Positions 36,421 to 48,782 are shown, counted from the stretch's first letter. The stretch is 64,000 bases of DNA from Clitopilus passeckerianus (GCA_944990035.1 CALYLX010000111.1:434001-498000), one strand, 5' to 3'. The notes: generated by a model not told the origin, from the letters alone. Made by a program: numbers and translations.

Positions 36421-37272
36421 ATGGGGCAGAATGCTGCTCCTCAGGTATCAGCTCGGTGCATCCGAAGTCGAATATCGCCCACATTCACCCATGCCGAGGC
36501 AGCTACACTCGGACAATCCTTAATCGAATCTCCCTGCCAAAAAAAAACCACTGCAGAAACTAATAAGGGCGGAAGAGCGAACGCACAGACTCAAACGATC
36601 CTTTGGTTAGGCATTTCCAGCCTTGCCGGTGACTCTTATCAGAACCATGTCATTTCTGCGGCGGCTTATAAATTATGGTCTTTGTTAGCTACCGCCACAG
36701 TATGGTTCTTGGGAGTTAGGCAACGCGCTCGAGATTTCGTTGATGCGGAGACAGAAAACCTTTACCTTGTCCTGCAAGAGACAGTCAAAAACTCAAAAGA
36801 CCTTGGTCAAAAGCACCCAGCAGATCCCGCGAAGCCGGAAACAGTCCACCGATACATTCGCGAAATGTCCACCCTTCTTCCCGAACCGACCCGTGTTGGC
36901 CTTGAAAGCACTTCTTCGTCCAAATACTTGGAGCCACTTCAATTACTCGAAACGTTCAGTCGCATGCCAATACCTGAGGTTTTACTACACGATGCCGAAG
37001 CACACCCCAATGCCAACGAGGGTGACCAAGAACGAGCGCGAGAAGCCTTCAAACAGATGTATGCTAAACATGTGGAGGTCTGCACGACAATTCACGGGAT
37101 TCTGGCCAATACGTCTGTTGAATGCAAGGGGGAGTCTCTCCTTGCCGTTGAAAAGATTTTCTTCCACCTATCCGAAGCTGGGCAGGCTTACATGTCGATA
37201 ATACTAGTGATTCAGGGTCTTTGTGCCAGTGGGTCCGCTCCCGATGAGGCGGGACCTAGCGTTTTAGCGTGA
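36421..37272 (+). CDS. Intact member of the leader-TM-helical family (copy g)
   Basis: Exon 1 is 36421-36628 and exon 2 is 36689-37272, giving 263 residues from ATG 36421. The leader has Arg and Ser but no long acidic run (SARCIRSRISPTFTH). GGRANAQTQ precedes the helix TILWLGISSLA-A-TATVWFLGV, which is split at a phase-1 Ala codon. The helical domain carries KDLGQKHPADPAKPETVHRYI and YAKHVEVCTTIHGILANTSVE. The intron is exactly 60 bases with no stop, so retaining it would keep the frame (283 residues). A second possible start, at about 36230 (MHSRSILFT), belongs to the inverted arm and ends in a stop unless spliced, which suggests that the 5' end is a mosaic. Predicted to be a single-pass membrane protein; mitochondrial targeting is inferred from sister copies. 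Confidence 0.7.
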   Translation: MGQNAAPQVSARCIRSRISPTFTHAEAATLGQSLIESPCQKKTTAETNKGGRANAQTQTILWLGISSLAGDSYQNHVISAAAYKLWSLLATATVWFLGVRQRARDFVDAETENLYLVLQETVKNSKDLGQKHPADPAKPETVHRYIREMSTLLPEPTRVGLESTSSSKYLEPLQLLETFSRMPIPEVLLHDAEAHPNANEGDQERAREAFKQMYAKHVEVCTTIHGILANTSVECKGESLLAVEKIFFHLSEAGQAYMSIILVIQGLCASGSAPDEAGPSVLA

Positions 37273-37753
37273 ATGTTGCCCCATTGACAGTCGATCATTT
37301 CGGGGTGAGATCAGAGCATCCTGATATCCTTCTACTCACTGATTCAACATTGACGGTATTGGCCACAAGATTCCGCAGACGTCAAGGGCAATTCAGCTGG
37401 GAAGGGCGTGGTATACCTTGTTTAGAGACGATGCCATGGAATGTGGTTAAATAAAGTCATGGCAAAGTTATCCCTTACACCGATCCCAGTAGTTGTTCTC
37501 AATTCAGCTGAACTCTCAGCCTTATTTAGTGCATGACATGGGTGTGTAGGGCTATGTTAAAATGCTCCCGAGTAACCTAGGACTAATTCAATCAGGAAAC
37601 CAAGATTAGAGCGCTCGTTGAGACAAAAAGCGCAAAGACACATGGTAGCCCCTGTAAAGTTCCTTCCCTGCCGATGTACGCGTAAGACCTCCGGCGCGAC
37701 TGTCACCTACAGCCGTTGTGGGTCCAAACGGACGCAAGGGCCTTGCTGGTGCT
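37273..37753. other. Short intergenic stretch between copies g and h
   Basis: No gene seen. The end carries the upstream region of copy h. Confidence 0.35.
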
Positions 37754-37771
37754 GAGATCAGCGAGGTCATC
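37754..37771 (+). promoter_or_regulatory. Family 5' leader element upstream of copy h
   Basis: GAGATCAGCGAGGTCATC, about 35 bases before the ATG at 37806. Confidence 0.45.
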
Positions 37772-37805
37772 TCTCTTCATGACCTACCACCTAGGCTTGG
37801 CTGGA

Positions 37806-38609
37806 ATGCTCCCGCGATCCATCCGGTATGCTGCTACTGTAACTCAGGCATCGACTCGCTCCGTCCGAAGCCGCTGAGCGCTGCCAAAATTCGGCTCTGC
37901 TGGAGGACCTCTATCAAGGTCGTATTCTAATGAACAATCTTCCCAAGAGGAAGCCAAAGCTGGAGAAAACACAGAAGGAAGAACGAAGGCGAAGAAAGAA
38001 ACGCTCAGGCTTTGTTTATGGACTGCTACGGGTGACTCTCCCCACCTTTGTTCTGCCCTCGTGACGGCTCGTTCTCGCAACAGGGATGATTCTGTCACCG
38101 AGAAGTCAAACTTTCCTGAAGCACTGCGCGAGACCATTCAGACGGCAAAGGACTTTGACGCTAAGTATCCTGTAGATCCAGCACAACCTGAATCGGTCCG
38201 TCGCTACCTTCAAGAGAACTACATTCTCGTGCAGACGTTTTTCGGTACCACCACACGTAAGGACAGAGAAATTCTCGGTACCCAGCCTCTTCAGATGTTA
38301 GAAAGACTCGAGGAAATGGTACTCCCCTTGGAACTTCCAACATGCAACAAAGAACTTCTCGGGGAAGTGCGAAAGGTATTCGAGCGGAACTATACGCTGC
38401 AAGTAGAGGCCTGTGCTGTAATCCACCAGGTTTTAGCACGGACATCGGTGGATTCCAGAGACGAGTCTTGCGAAGCAATCGTTCGCATTTGCGAGCAGCT
38501 GAAGGCAACTTTACTGCCCTACATGGACGACTTGGATATGGTGCGGCGTCTTGCGGATTTGGCATCAGAGGACATAGCATCCATTATCCCAGCATCATAC
38601 AGATTATGA
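37806..38609 (+). pseudogene. Member of the leader-TM-helical family (copy h) with one internal stop
   Basis: The frame from ATG 37806 (MLPRSIRYAATVTQASTRS) to the stop at 38607-38609 is open except for a TGA at 37875. The leader ends in LSRSYS, a presequence-cleavage-like site, followed by EGRTKAKKE. The usual membrane exon pair is altered: the gtgac donor and cgcaacag acceptor remain, but splicing would break the frame, while reading straight through keeps it. The helix is poorly preserved (LRLCLWTATG). The domain is good: KDFDAKYPVDPAQPESVRRYL and VEACAVIHQVLARTSVD. The length of 267 codons fits the family (261-265 residues). The TGA could be an error, a recent lesion, or bypassed by an unseen 5' splice form. 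If so, this would be functional. Confidence 0.55.
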
Positions 38610-39037
38610 GCATTGAGGCCTGCGTCCTGAGTATGGACACAAGGTGAGACTACCCCAGTATGACGACTCTTCGCCTCGAAACTAATCAAGACCACCTTTC
38701 AGGATATCCATGCACCACCTGGACAGGATTGGACAGCAAAGAGATTTCAAGCGACAATGGTCGTGTGCCCATTTTGTACGCCACTTGGTCGTAATGATAT
38801 AACCTAGCTCAATATGATTGATATCCGGAAAGCTCAGATAATTGACATATGGTTGTCCTTCGACGGAGGCATTGTACTTGAAGATGTAAGATACCAAGTG
38901 CAAGTGGTGTGCGACAGACGAACCCATGAGATCGATGTTATAATGGAAAGTCTCGTTTGCAGATGCACAGTAAGAAAATGTCTACTCCTGGCTGTTGATG
39001 GTACAAATAGTCGAGATGTACAAGCTGAAAAGCACCT
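38610..39037. other. Convergent intergenic stretch
   Basis: Between copy h and SRP14. A short plus frame at 38814-39044 lacks support. Confidence 0.4.
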
Positions 39038-39699
39038 TTACTGAGATACGTCCGTGTGAGCTTTCTGCTGAGCCTCCTCCCGTTCCTTGAACTTCTTCTG
39101 AGATTCCTGCTGCTTCAATAAAGCCTTCACCTTCCTCTGCCGTTGCCTCCTCCCATTCCCTCGTTTCGGGCCTGCGATCTCAATTTGCTCAGTCATCTTC
39201 TTCTTTCGCTTGGTAGCATCCTCCTGCCGAACTTTTTCCCGTTTCTTATCTCGTTTTCGGAGGGTCGTCATGGCCGTTTTGAGAAGCGAGCCATAGGCGG
39301 AGTAGAATTTGTCGAGCTGGGAGGCGTCGACCTGGAAAATGGGAAGAGATGGGATGAGGATCAATCTTTGGTTCTACGATCATTCGAAGCGCACACGCAC
39401 CCTCGTCGAGAACTTCGTTTTTGCTCCATCGGAGGCTCGTAGGAGACATGGATATTCCGTGGTATCTGTAACTTCCTCTATATCGGCACCATATGTTACT
39501 GCAAGCGAGTAAATCAAAGCAATGGATTAACAAAGCGTGAGTATGTCCTTACGTCGTTTATGAGTGAGCCATATCGTTCCATTCCCAGCTTTTTCGAACA
39601 GTTTTTTCAGCTGTAGGATGAACTATCGTTCTGTTTCATCAGCTTCTGCCTTCCAAACCGATAAACGTTGCTCACCGTATCATGGTCTACCAGCTGCAT
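39038..39699 (-). CDS. SRP14: Signal recognition particle subunit SRP14
   Basis: Exons 39699-39676, 39622-39553, 39498-39401 and 39331-39038 give 161 residues. The start MQLVDHDT joins FILQLKKLFEKA, then AGNGTIWLTHKR, CLLRASDGAKTKFST and VDASQLDKFYSAYGSLLKTAMTTLRKRDKK, the well-known SRP14 fold sequence. The C-terminal extension of about 60 residues is very rich in Lys/Arg/Gln, as in fungal and animal Alu-domain proteins. With SRP9/SRP21 it binds the Alu part of SRP RNA and contributes to elongation arrest. The second intron acceptor (gatag before TTCATC) was chosen because it restores the family sequence. Confidence 0.92.
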
Positions 39700-39981
39700 T
39701 TGGTCGTGGATGGAGGCATCCAGAATTTGCACAGGATTATCGAATACAATCCACGTGACCCAGTCGGAATCGGATCCCGGAACCATCGGCTGAAGTCGCC
39801 GAACAAGCGTAATCTAATTCTCCGTCGCTTCCGACTCTCCGAGTCCTGGACCATGATAACGCTATCGTGAGCACCAACTAAATTTGTAACTTATCGAAGT
39901 ATTCGACTGAGGCACCCTAATGTCTCCGGATAAGCCACCTTTAAAAGGGCTCCTACCATATCTGGTTCTCCCATAAGCACC
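39700..39981. other. Divergent promoter region SRP14/MET1
   Basis: Short divergent spacer. No other feature. Confidence 0.45.
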
Positions 39982-41852
39982 ATGGCTTACCCTAGCCCTC
40001 AAGGAGGAGCCTCGCTCATGCTTGCTGTTCGATTCAAGGACAGTGTTACCCTCGTCTTGGGCTCTGGTTATCTCGCAGCAACGAGGGCTTTTGCTGCTCT
40101 AGAAGCCGACTCTAGAGTTGTCGTTCTCGACAAAGGCCCACTGGAACAGGCTTGCGACGAGTTGCGCTGGCGAGCAAAACAGGGCCAAGTCACCTATGTT
40201 GACTGGGATACCTTACCAAGCTCTTCTACCCTCACTGGAGAAGATAAGGAGCTTGAAGCCTTGGAATCCTACATCAAATCAACACCAGCAATACGCATGG
40301 TCTGCGTCACAGATACGCTTACGGGCCACCAGAAGATGAGCCGTTCGCTCGCACAGAAAGTTTACAACATTTGCCATTCCCGTAACATCATGGTCAACAC
40401 CACTGACCTCCCCCACCTCTGCGACTTCACCTTCAATGCCACACATCGCTTCGAGAACCTGAACGGAAAGCCCTCTGCCCTGCAAATCGGCGTTACCACC
40501 AATGGGCAAGGCTGTCGTCTTGCGGGACGAATCCGACGCGACATCGTTTCCAAGCTACCAAAGAACGTCGGTTCAGCAGTCAGCAAAGTAGGCCGAATGC
40601 GAGCCTCAGCCAAGGCCAGAGCCGATGCATTACGGTCCAAATCCCACTCCTCGCCAGACGACGAAGACTTCTCCGACAACGAGATCGAAGAAAACAGTGG
40701 AGTCACCACACCCAACCGGCCTGTCCCCTCACGAAATCCATCCGAGAGCGAATTGGAAAGCTCAAAACGACGCATCAAATGGGTTGCTCAAGTCAGCGAA
40801 TACTGGCCAATCTCAAAACTTGCAGACATGACGGAATCGGAGATGGACGAGGTGTTAGCTGGAGACGCCCCTATCGCCACCCACGTTACCGCCGTTGCAG
40901 GATCCCAGCATTCACTGCAGATTCAGAAACAGGGCAAGATCCTCTTACTAGGTTCCGGGCCTGGTCATCCAGCTCTCCTTACAGTCGCTACGAACACGGC
41001 GTTAACGAGGATGGCCGACCTCGTTCTTTCCGACAAGCTGGTACCAGACGCTGTGCTCAACCTCATCCCGAAGACAGTTCAAGTTCGCATCGCGAAGAAG
41101 TTCCCCGGCAATGCAGAAGCATCCCAGATTGAAATGATGGAAGCTGCCGTTGAGGCTGCCAGGCAGGGAAAAACTGTCGTTCGGGTTAGTTACTTCTCTC
41201 TTCTATTCAAAACTCTATTTGCCCATACGAATTTTAGCTCAAACAAGGAGATCCTGTGGTCTACGGCCGCGCGGGCGAAGAAGTCCTATACTTCCGCTCG
41301 CATGGCTTCGAGCCAGTCGTCATCCCCGGAGTCAGCTCAGCACTCGCCGCACCCACCTTCGCAGGAATCCCCGTCACACAACGCGGAGTCGCAGAATCTT
41401 TCACCGTGTGCACAGGCGTTGGACGGAAAGGCAAGGAGGTCCAGCTTCCCGGATACGACCGAACAAAGACCCTCGTCATATTGATGGGCGTGGCGAGGCT
41501 CCCTCAAGTTGTCAAAGCGCTTGTGGGGGAGAACGAGTCGGGCAGGAGAGAAGGAGCTGCGTTCCCGCCCCATACGCCCATCGCTATCATCGAACGAGCG
41601 TCGATGCCGGATCAGAGGGTCATCTCGTCGACTTTGAAGGATATTGTTGCTGCGCTGGAAAGTGTTGGGGAGCAGAGGCCTCCAGGGATGATTGTTGTTG
41701 GGTGGGCTGTGTTGGCGCTATGGGATAAAGGAGATGTGGAGGTTCTGGATGAGAAAGGAGAGCATCGGGATGAAGAAAGAGTTGAGAGGTGGTTGGGTGA
41801 ATCGTCATGGCGAATTACCGAAGGATTGGCTGCGGAGTGGGAGGATTTCTGA
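39982..41852 (+). CDS. MET1: Siroheme synthesis: uroporphyrinogen-III C-methyltransferase with Met8-like N-terminal domain
   Basis: Exon 1 is 39982-41184 and exon 2 is 41238-41852; together they encode 605 residues. Residues 1-190 form a precorrin-2 dehydrogenase/siroheme ferrochelatase-like Rossmann domain (VLGSGYLAATRAFAAL, then MVNTTDLPHLCDFTF). After a Ser/Asp-rich linker, the methyltransferase domain begins at ILLLGSGPGHPALLTVAT and includes LVLSDKLVPDAVL, GDPVVYGRAGEE and VIPGVSSALAAPTFAGIP, the standard SUMT motifs. The product makes sirohydrochlorin precursors for sulfite and nitrite reductase. A His-type acid/base catalyst for the first domain cannot be confirmed by eye, so the N-terminal activity is uncertain. 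Confidence 0.93.
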
Positions 41853-41925
41853 GCCCTTATTTGTGCTACAATGCATATTTACTTTTTATTGAATCAGACA
41901 TAGAAGAATAGAGGAATACCGACAA

Positions 41926-42780
41926 ATGGCAATATTTCCGTATCTTTCTATTATTGTGCCGCTTATAGGCATCATAAGCGCTGTTGCTGACGTTGTGGTC
42001 CGACTGGACCAGGTGACGCCAAGGTTCAAGGGTCACAATCAGTCAGGCCACTTCTTTGTACTGAACGCCCATCTACTGTTCAGCATGAAAAGCATGCCAG
42101 TCTCGTCGTCGTCACCAATGTCTCCTATTGCTCTGGCAACTCTTCGCTTGGTCAGGAGTAGACTGTTCTGGGTGGGAACAGGTGCGTTCTTGGATCCCTG
42201 CGGCGCATCTGGCTCTTATCCATCTTAAATGTCACCAGCACTCCTTGTATCCTATTTGGTCAGAAGAAGCATCGAGAAATGGGAAGAAAGATCTAAACCC
42301 GGGTACAAAGAACGGAGGTTCCTGAAGAAAGTGCGCGAACTCGACGCAGCCAGCACACGTAACTCTGCCAGTCCGGAGACTATACACAAATATTTGGAGA
42401 CCATAGACAACCTTGTCATGTCGCTCGCAGAGCCTGCAGATGTAAGCAGGCTACCGGAAGGATTCGTGATGTACGATCCGGACTCCTACAAACTTTTAGC
42501 GTTTGCGGAGACGATCACAGAAAAGCTTCGCTCACCTGAACCTGTGCAAATAGTCCGGCAGTCAATGGCGCAGATATATACGGTACTGGTGGGAGCATGC
42601 GAGGATATTCACCGAACGCTTCAGCGCAATTCAAATGATGAAGTCGAGGACGTACGGTGCTGCCTCACTATCATAGAAATCATGGCACAGGCTCGTGCGG
42701 CTGCCTTGGATATACGCCAGCGTTGCCTTGGGGAGCTGATCACTTTGGTCGAATTGGCACCAGTGAGAGACTCTGCTTGA
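41926..42780 (+). CDS. Intact divergent member of the leader-TM-helical family (copy i)
   Basis: Exon 1 is 41926-42181 and exon 2 is 42239-42780, giving 265 residues. The helix is split at RLFWVGT-A-LLVSYLVRRS by a phase-1 intron at an Ala codon, as in copies f and g. A later ATG at 42085 (MKSMPVSSSSPMSP) is the alternative start and would give a leader with many Ser and basic residues (ATLRLVRSRLFW); the upstream extension is hydrophobic. The domain has VRELDAASTRNSASPETIHKYL and YTVLVGACEDIHRTL, diverged from the YPxDP form. The gene begins only about 70 bases after MET1. Length and intron agree with the other intact copies. Confidence 0.65.
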
Positions 42781-43494
42781 GCTGGGTGTGGTGAACGTAG
42801 CGGGAGTCTAGCCTGCGAGGACCTCATGTTATACGGTGTATGTATTTGAGATGATTGGTGCTGCGTTTCCCATTCTAATACAGGTATTCTACCAGGCTGT
42901 GGAAAAAACCGTTGCATCAAAATCGTTGCATCGTCCAAATGTTTAGCCCGTTGCAAGAATGCGTTTTGAACTTTTACATGGTTCACGGGAATTGCATTCG
43001 CGTGTAGGTATGCCTACCGTCGTAGGTGCACAATGTACTCCTCAAGGCGTTGGTCTGTCTCGGGCGCCATACACGCTACCGTCTCTGACTCCCAACCCAT
43101 TCCCATTGCTCGAGTGGTTTACATTGGATGCATGGGTCATATGATAGCTCTATGGTGGCCGGGACATTGATTGCATGCTGGCTGAGGACAAGGACTGTAT
43201 CCGAACTGTACAGGCGTGGGTGTTTACAAAGCTGTATCCGTCATCTATATCACTCGTGTATTTAGAATTGGAATAGCTCCAGGGCCTGCGTTCGTTCTAC
43301 GCATAGGCATTGTTACTCTACTAGATTGACGCAGGACTCCTTTACCTCATACTTCGTCTGCCATCCTGTTCAAGTTGTATTCAGACACGTTCAGGCTTGA
43401 CCAGATTAATTTCAGCGTTCTATTCAGGATACTTTTAGACATATTCAGTCCGTGACGCGACCAACCACATCATGACATTTTTCGGAGTCCCCTC
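42781..43494. other. Stretch after copy i
   Basis: No gene recognised. Attcag-like words recur at 43380-43450 without clear periodicity. Confidence 0.35.
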
Positions 43495-43741
43495 CGCTGT
43501 TATAGCAATATCTATCTTTTTGTTATGTTGCTTATAGAAAGCGAGATAAGCGCCGTTACTGACGTTATGTTTCGGCTATGGCCAGGTGACGCCAAGGTCC
43601 AAGGTCAATCAGCCAGTGGCCTGAACCCCCATCTTCTGCTTGTCATGAACAACATACCATCCTCACCTGCCTCGGCAACATCTCCTATTACTCTGGCAAC
43701 TCTTCGCATGGCCAGGAGTAAATTGTTCTGGGTCGGAACAG
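43495..43741 (+). pseudogene. Solo exon 1 of the family (copy j), truncated
   Basis: Closely similar to 41930-42181: ISAVTDVM against ISAVADVV, the words GTGACGCCAAGGT, and ATSPITLATLRMARSKLFWVGT against SPMSPIALATLRLVRSRLFWVGT. The split point and gtgcg donor are present, but no exon 2 follows. The match stops within about 40 bases and the truncated NACHT gene begins in inverse orientation at 43871. A duplication relic, not a gene. Confidence 0.7.
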
Positions 43742-43870
43742 GTGCGTTATTGAGGAGGTCTGCGGCGCATCTAGCGTGCTAGTCTCTTCCTTTGCTCGTC
43801 CTGCTCGTTGATTCTCTTCCATGTCTGCTCGTACGCCTGGTCAATCTCCTCGGAAAGCCGCCCCAAAGCA

Positions 43871-44755
43871 TCACGTCGACCATCTCGAACCTAAAGCTAA
43901 CCGATCGGCCGCCACGGCTGAAATGTCGTTCACGATGGTTCCAAACACCTTTTGCGCAAATGGTGTCTCGTTTCGAGTGCGATATTGTAGATAGTGACAG
44001 ATGTCCTTCGTGCTGGTGATGTTTTGTTTTCCAATCCCGACTCGCCGGTGAAATATCGTTTCCATCCCGCCTAGAACGCGTGATGTGATCATGAATTTGA
44101 CTCCGCCCAGTTTCTCGAGATTTTCTAGGAGTCGAGTGAGACTTGCATCGCTATACCTCTCCAGGTACTCGTCCAGAGCATCTAAAACGACGTGAACTGG
44201 GGGAAGTTCCTGCAAGATTCTGTTAGAGTTTCACGAAGTTCGCTTTCGTCCGGAAAGGTGCTTTTTTCATGATGTGCATTGTAGAGCTGTGTTATCGCAG
44301 TGAAGGCTGCTGGATGAAGTCGGTAGAGCTGTCGAAGGATGCTTGCAATCATGTGTATGAATGATTGCTCTGCTCGCCGTTTGTAGTTGAAATAGATGTA
44401 GCAGGCCAAAACACCCGACCTCTCTAGGTGATCAACGGCTATAGCCCTAGCAACGATTAGAGCTCCAAGGTGGTTTGGACCTGTTCGGGAAGACAGCTTA
44501 CGAGATCGTAGTCTTTCCGACACCAGCTATTGCTATAAAAGAATGTAATGAGAACGTTCTTAGTTCATAACTTTGTCACTTACGCATCCCTGGGCACCAC
44601 AATATCCGGCAATCGTCCTCTGCCACTCAGGATAGGAAAGCCTGTGTTTCTAGAAACCATTTCCCAGTGTCCTGGACTCGCTGCGAAAACACATCTCGCT
44701 GAACGAGGGTATAATCGATCAAGGAAAGCCACTTCATGACCTTTTTGCCGTCTTT
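43871..44755 (-). pseudogene. Broken NACHT-type STAND P-loop ATPase
   Basis: Exons 44584-44755, 44502-44532 and 44456 downward. In order: KKVMKWLSLIDYTLVQRDVF, then TGKWFLETQAFLS with a TGA where Trp is expected, then RILWCPGMPIAGVGKTTIS with an intact Walker A (GVGKTT), AIAVDHLERSGVLACYIYFNYK, and VVLDALDEY (Walker B). A one-base shift at the C run near 44208 separates the two parts; one extra C would restore it. The gene stops at RWST (43871) soon after the NACHT core, without a repeat domain. Such NLR-like proteins work in non-self recognition in fungi. A nonsense codon, a frameshift and truncation point to a pseudogene. Confidence 0.75.
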
Positions 44756-45490
44756 CTATGTGGATGAGGATCAGAACCCGCTGGAGCTTGGAGGGGACCA
44801 ATGGTAGATCTTGCCTGTGCCAAGATTAACTGTATGCCAGTGGCATCAATACTTATCCACGGTGCGATTGAGGTAGATGAACCTACTAATCTGTTTGAAC
44901 TCATTTGCTTGGACCTGAGTGAAGGTCACTCCATAGATCTCTACATTTTGATTCTTTGCATCTTATTTGAATAGCTCTATGTCAAATGGCCGTCAGATAA
45001 CAGATAACATCCGTCGCTTACCTGTTGTTGTCTGTATCACTATTTTAACCCTAGTCAGTACGGATATCACGTTGTATGGTTTCACAGCGCTACTGACCCA
45101 AAGAACGTACTTCCTCAAACGTGCCCATCCTCCAGCCTTCGAGCAACACGGTTCTCAGTTCAAGATTCTCAGCCAAAAGGCGAGAGCAGTCCCGCCATGA
45201 AAGACTTTCTCTCTGTGGCGTATGCGCTGAGGATTCCATCATCTCCAGCAGCAGCGCTGTCTCTAGTTTGCTCTGAAGAGAAGCCGGAATGACCAGGTAC
45301 GCCTCCCAGTTGTATTTCCCCAGAATTGTTTCATCAGAGACATTCATAACCTAGTAGCGCCAGTGGTCGTGGTCGTCAGAAGGAAACCTGCACGGGCGGC
45401 CAACAGCTATCACTAGCATAGGCTTTTCCAAACTCATATCACAGTAGCGGAAAAGCGTCAATCAATTATACGGAGCAGAAAACACGACCT
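44756..45490. other. Upstream remnant region of the NACHT gene
   Basis: A minus-strand frame at 45090-45347 (MNVSDETILGKYNWEAYL, 85 residues) may be an N-terminal exon of the same gene but no join is supportable. Confidence 0.35.
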
Positions 45491-47301
<1,811 letters not shown>

Positions 47302-47441
47302 GATTTCTGCCGCTGAACGAAGTAACGAAAGGCTTGAACGCGTCTCGTTTGTTTGGCCACCATAAACACATCCGAATGCCGACCCGACAGCAGCCAGGCC
47401 GGGTTTCCTTTTTGAGAACTCACATTTTCCAGTCACTTGTC
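47302..47441. promoter_or_regulatory. Bidirectional promoter RVB2 / uL2m
   Basis: Only 140 bases separate the two divergent start codons. It must carry both promoters, which may couple expression of the two housekeeping genes. If the uL2m start is an earlier ATG near 47375, the gap is shorter. Confidence 0.5.
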
Positions 47442-48782
47442 ATGCTGTCCTCAATACGAGGCTGCAGTTCCTCACTGCTCCGCGCGTGTCTCTCGCCGCC
47501 GAGCGCAGCGTCGACAGCTAGAACGTCTGTTCTACCCCAGGCAACCGCAGCAGCACGCGTCCAGCTCGCAACACCAGCTCAGACGGCGTTCCGAACCTAT
47601 GCGACCGAAATAGCTGGCAAGAAAAACGAGGAGGTGCAGGAAGCTCTGTCTCGTACGGCTTCGCTTTTCAAAACCTACAAGCCTATTACACCTGGTATCC
47701 GACATCTCAAACGGCCTATCAATGACCATCTGTATGAAGGCCGACCTGTCCGTCTTCTCACTATTGCGAAGAGGAAGAAGGGAGGTAGGAATAGGCATGG
47801 AAAAATCACTGTCCGACATCGGGGTGGTGGACACAGGCAGCGTATACGAACGCTGGACTTTAGACGGGAGGAACCTGGGATCTACGACGTTGTTCGTATC
47901 GAATACGACCCCGGAAGGTCGTCACATATTGCCCTCGTACGGAGCCGGAACCCTGAGCATGTGGGGATGCAGAAGTGGAAATATATCATTGCCACGGAGG
48001 GTATGAGAGCCGGTGACGAGGTACAGAGTTTCAGGCAAGGAATCCCGGATGATTTTATTCCCGGATTCAAGGCGTCCACTATCGAGGTCAAGGCGGAAGA
48101 ACAAGAGGGAGAGCAGGAAGAAGGAGCTGAGCCAAAGAAGGTTGAGACCAAAACGACTGAAGCAGCAGCTGCCCACGCCGCTTCCGCTGAATCTCTTGCC
48201 CTCGGTCTCCTCCGCACCCTTACGCTCAAACCAGGCAACGTCCTCCCCCTCCGCCTCATCCCGCCCGGAACCGTCGTGCACAACGTCGCACTCAAACCCC
48301 ACGGACCCGGTATCCTCGTCCGCTCTGCCGGCACCTTCGGCATCGTCATTGCTCACGAAGAAGGCGGACGATACACCCATGTCCGACTACAGAGCGGTGA
48401 AGTCCGCAAAATCCTTCAAGAATGCTGTGCCACCGTCGGAAAAGTGAGCAACCCTTTGTGGAAGAACAGAGTTCTGGGTAAAGCTGGACGTGCACGCTGG
48501 CTTGGTATCAGGCCGACTGTGCGTGGTGTTGCCATGAACGCGTATGTTTCACCCCTCTCTTTGAAGAACGTTTTTATTGATACATCTTTTATGTGCTACA
48601 GATGCGACCATCCTCACGGAGGTGGACGTGGTAAATCCAAGTCCAACAAACATCCTGTCTCCATCTGGGGTTGGGGAACGAAGGGTACGCGTACGAGGAA
48701 GCCTGGACCCAAGGGTCCTAAGAATAGCAACAAGATGGTTGTTCGTGAGCGTCCAAGGGGCAAAGAGAAGCGCAGTAACTAA
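47442..48782 (+). CDS. RML2: Mitochondrial ribosomal protein uL2m
   Basis: Exon 1 is 47442-48541 and exon 2 is 48602-48782, giving 426 residues. The presequence MLSSIRGCSSSLLRACLSP runs to FRTYATE, a clean Arg-x-Tyr-Ala mitochondrial cleavage look. The ribosomal L2 fold follows: RPVRLLTIAKRKKGGRN, GKITVRHRGGGHRQRIR, VRIEYDPGRSSHIAL and, after the intron, ACDHPHGGGRGKS, the peptidyl-transferase-centre loop with conserved His. An Ala/Glu-rich insert (residues about 215-245) interrupts the family core as in other fungi. In-frame ATGs upstream (near 47375) give a longer leader. Confidence 0.93.
   Translation: MLSSIRGCSSSLLRACLSPPSAASTARTSVLPQATAAARVQLATPAQTAFRTYATEIAGKKNEEVQEALSRTASLFKTYKPITPGIRHLKRPINDHLYEGRPVRLLTIAKRKKGGRNRHGKITVRHRGGGHRQRIRTLDFRREEPGIYDVVRIEYDPGRSSHIALVRSRNPEHVGMQKWKYIIATEGMRAGDEVQSFRQGIPDDFIPGFKASTIEVKAEEQEGEQEEGAEPKKVETKTTEAAAAHAASAESLALGLLRTLTLKPGNVLPLRLIPPGTVVHNVALKPHGPGILVRSAGTFGIVIAHEEGGRYTHVRLQSGEVRKILQECCATVGKVSNPLWKNRVLGKAGRARWLGIRPTVRGVAMNAYVSPLSLKNVFIDTSFMCYRCDHPHGGGRGKSKSNKHPVSIWGWGTKGTRTRKPGPKGPKNSNKMVVRERPRGKEKRSN

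Noticed and set aside
36629..36688. A hydrophobic stretch SAAAYKLWSLL in the open frame of copy g, once taken as a homology link to copy f (AASFTLWSAL)
   Set aside because: It lies inside the 60-base intron; the real link between f and g rests on the spliced helix, intron phase and downstream motifs.
38061..38609. Copy h as a short gene starting at the GTG at 38061
   Set aside because: The ATG frame extends to 37806 and matches the family leader, so 38061 is not the natural start.
42781..43494. Repeated attcag words as a tandem array
   Set aside because: Spacing is irregular and the words are short enough for chance.
44440..44500. A damaged Walker A (RTGPNHLGAL) in the NACHT gene
   Set aside because: This text is intronic. 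Splicing joins AGVGKTTIS to AIAVDHL, giving an intact P-loop.
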